This document shows positions 11,464 through 12,211 of a DNA stretch of 12,211 nucleotides, piece by piece. The DNA lies in assembly GCA_947631755.1 (NCBI GenBank), contig CANRMO010000060.1:1-12211 (forward strand), read 5' to 3'. Made by a program: the position numbers and the translations under genes. The notes under the pieces are model-generated. The model did not search any database. It was not told where the DNA came from and saw only the letters and a program-made list of their open reading frames with translations. How positions within the stretch are numbered: position 1 is the first letter of the stretch; every line of letters starts with the position of its first letter. The stretch comes from an uncultured Lachnospiraceae bacterium. Lineage in GTDB: Bacteria; Bacillota; Clostridia; Lachnospirales; Lachnospiraceae.

Positions 11464-12211
11464 ATGAAAAGAGTTTACACATTATACCGGGTTTCCACGA
11501 AAAAACAGGTCAATATCAGTGATGACCATCAGAATGACATCCCCATGCAGAGAGGGGCTTGTCAGGAGTTTGTAAAGTACAGGCAGGATTGGAAGATAGT
11601 GAGGGAGTTTGAGGAAAAGGGCGTGTCCGGCTTCAAAGTGTCGGCAAAGAACCGTGACGCTATCCTTGATTTACAGGAGGCGGCATTGAACAAGGAGTTT
11701 GATGTGCTGCTGGTGTTCATGTTTGACCGGATCGGGCGCATTGATGACGAAACGCCATTTATCGTCGAATGGTTTGTCAAGACGGCGGGCGTAGAAGTCT
11801 GGAGCGTCAAGGAGGGTGAGCAGAGGTTTGAGACCCATGTTGACAAGCTTACCAATTATATCCGTTTCTGGCAGGCATCCGGCGAGAGCGAAAAGACTTC
11901 CATCCGTATTAAGACCAGAATGCAGCAGTTAAGGCTGGATGGGCTTTACACGGGTGGAGCACTCCCTTATGGATACCGGATAGTGCCGAGCGGAGTAAAA
12001 AACCGCAAAGGGCAGGAGCTGAAGAAATTTGAAATCGACCTTGAGCAGTATGTGGTGTATCGGAAAGTCATTGAAAAAACTATCAATAACGGAACAGGAA
12101 GTTATGTGATTGCCCATGATCTGAACAGTCAGGGATACAAAACAGCCAATGGTGGAAAGTTTACCTGCATGGCAATCACGAGAATGTTGTCGGCACCACT
12201 TCCGAGAGGTT
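11464..12211 (+). CDS. Large serine recombinase, N-terminal part
   Basis: The first 249 codons of a large serine site-specific recombinase are seen; the gene runs off the right edge (family length about 500-550 residues or more). The catalytic domain begins MKRVYTLYRVSTKKQ, with nucleophile Ser11. The conserved FMFDRIGR segment provides the catalytic Arg residues, and a further conserved stretch reads SGESEKTSIRIKTRM. A recombinase (DNA-binding) domain starts at GGALPYGYRIV (about 166-176) and continues with YVIAHDLNSQGYKT. Large serine recombinases integrate and excise the element through short att sites, which for this group lie near the recombinase gene end and are probably outside the window. 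GGGAGG at 11449-11454 sets the start; its availability may be controlled by the leader. Confidence 0.95.
   Translation, partial: MKRVYTLYRVSTKKQVNISDDHQNDIPMQRGACQEFVKYRQDWKIVREFEEKGVSGFKVSAKNRDAILDLQEAALNKEFDVLLVFMFDRIGRIDDETPFIVEWFVKTAGVEVWSVKEGEQRFETHVDKLTNYIRFWQASGESEKTSIRIKTRMQQLRLDGLYTGGALPYGYRIVPSGVKNRKGQELKKFEIDLEQYVVYRKVIEKTINNGTGSYVIAHDLNSQGYKTANGGKFTCMAITRMLSAPLPRG

Larger units (their letters stand above)
1..12211 (+). mobile_element. Fragment of an integrative and conjugative element
   Basis: The window combines a VirB4-type conjugation ATPase, a VirB1-like cell-wall hydrolase, two toxin genes, a small sigma-like factor, and a large serine recombinase at the right edge. This is the usual content of clostridial conjugative transposons that integrate through a serine recombinase. 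Both terminal genes run off the window, so the element's ends, relaxase and coupling protein lie outside. An AT-richer cargo block sits between the transfer genes and the recombination genes. Whether the element is intact or still mobile cannot be judged from this fragment. Confidence 0.85.

Noticed and set aside
1..12211. tRNA, rRNA or CRISPR array
   Set aside because: No cloverleaf-like gene, ribosomal RNA segment or regularly spaced direct repeats were seen on either strand.

Overview
The window is a fragment of an integrative and conjugative element (or related mobilisable island) from a Gram-positive anaerobe. Gene families, strong AGGAGG-type ribosome binding sites, GTG/ATG starts and a moderate-to-low GC content point to Clostridia, most likely a Lachnospiraceae-like gut bacterium. 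The species cannot be told from the sequence. All supported genes are on the + strand.

Left part (1-5571), conjugation module. The 3' part of a VirB4-type conjugation ATPase is followed by a self-contained RelB/DinJ-YoeB toxin-antitoxin cassette with its own strong terminator. Next come a small DUF6075-like protein and a large membrane-anchored cell-wall hydrolase, which has a histone-H1-like basic tail, a transmembrane helix, a lysozyme-like domain and a CHAP domain (the VirB1/CwlT role in conjugation). A 16-bp perfect hairpin follows, then two small helical proteins of unknown function.

Middle part (about 5572-9629), an AT-richer accessory block. A GC-rich structured non-coding stretch precedes an apparent four-gene operon: a BlaI/MecI-type repressor, an M56 (BlaR1-type) zinc metalloprotease sensor without the penicillin-binding domain, a DUF6033-like protein and a FlxA-like coiled-coil protein. 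No beta-lactamase is present. The last two proteins start with nearly the same short motif and look like the regulated output. Behind them lie a probable gene remnant and a cluster of hairpins ending in a strong terminator. An 8-base direct repeat (TGTTGGTG) lies at both edges of the block.

Right part (9630-12211), control and recombination module. A small sigma-70 region 4 protein with its own terminator is followed by about 500 bases of GC-rich, hairpin-rich non-coding DNA. Then come a MazF/PemK-type endoribonuclease without an adjacent antitoxin, a small TnpW-like protein, and the N-terminal 249 codons of a large serine recombinase that runs off the window. The sigma, mazF and recombinase genes each have a leader that could base-pair with its own Shine-Dalgarno sequence, which suggests translational control of the regulatory genes.

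Best candidates for something undescribed are the BlaI/M56/DUF6033/FlxA operon, the recombinase leader with its two competing pairings, and the two structured non-coding regions.
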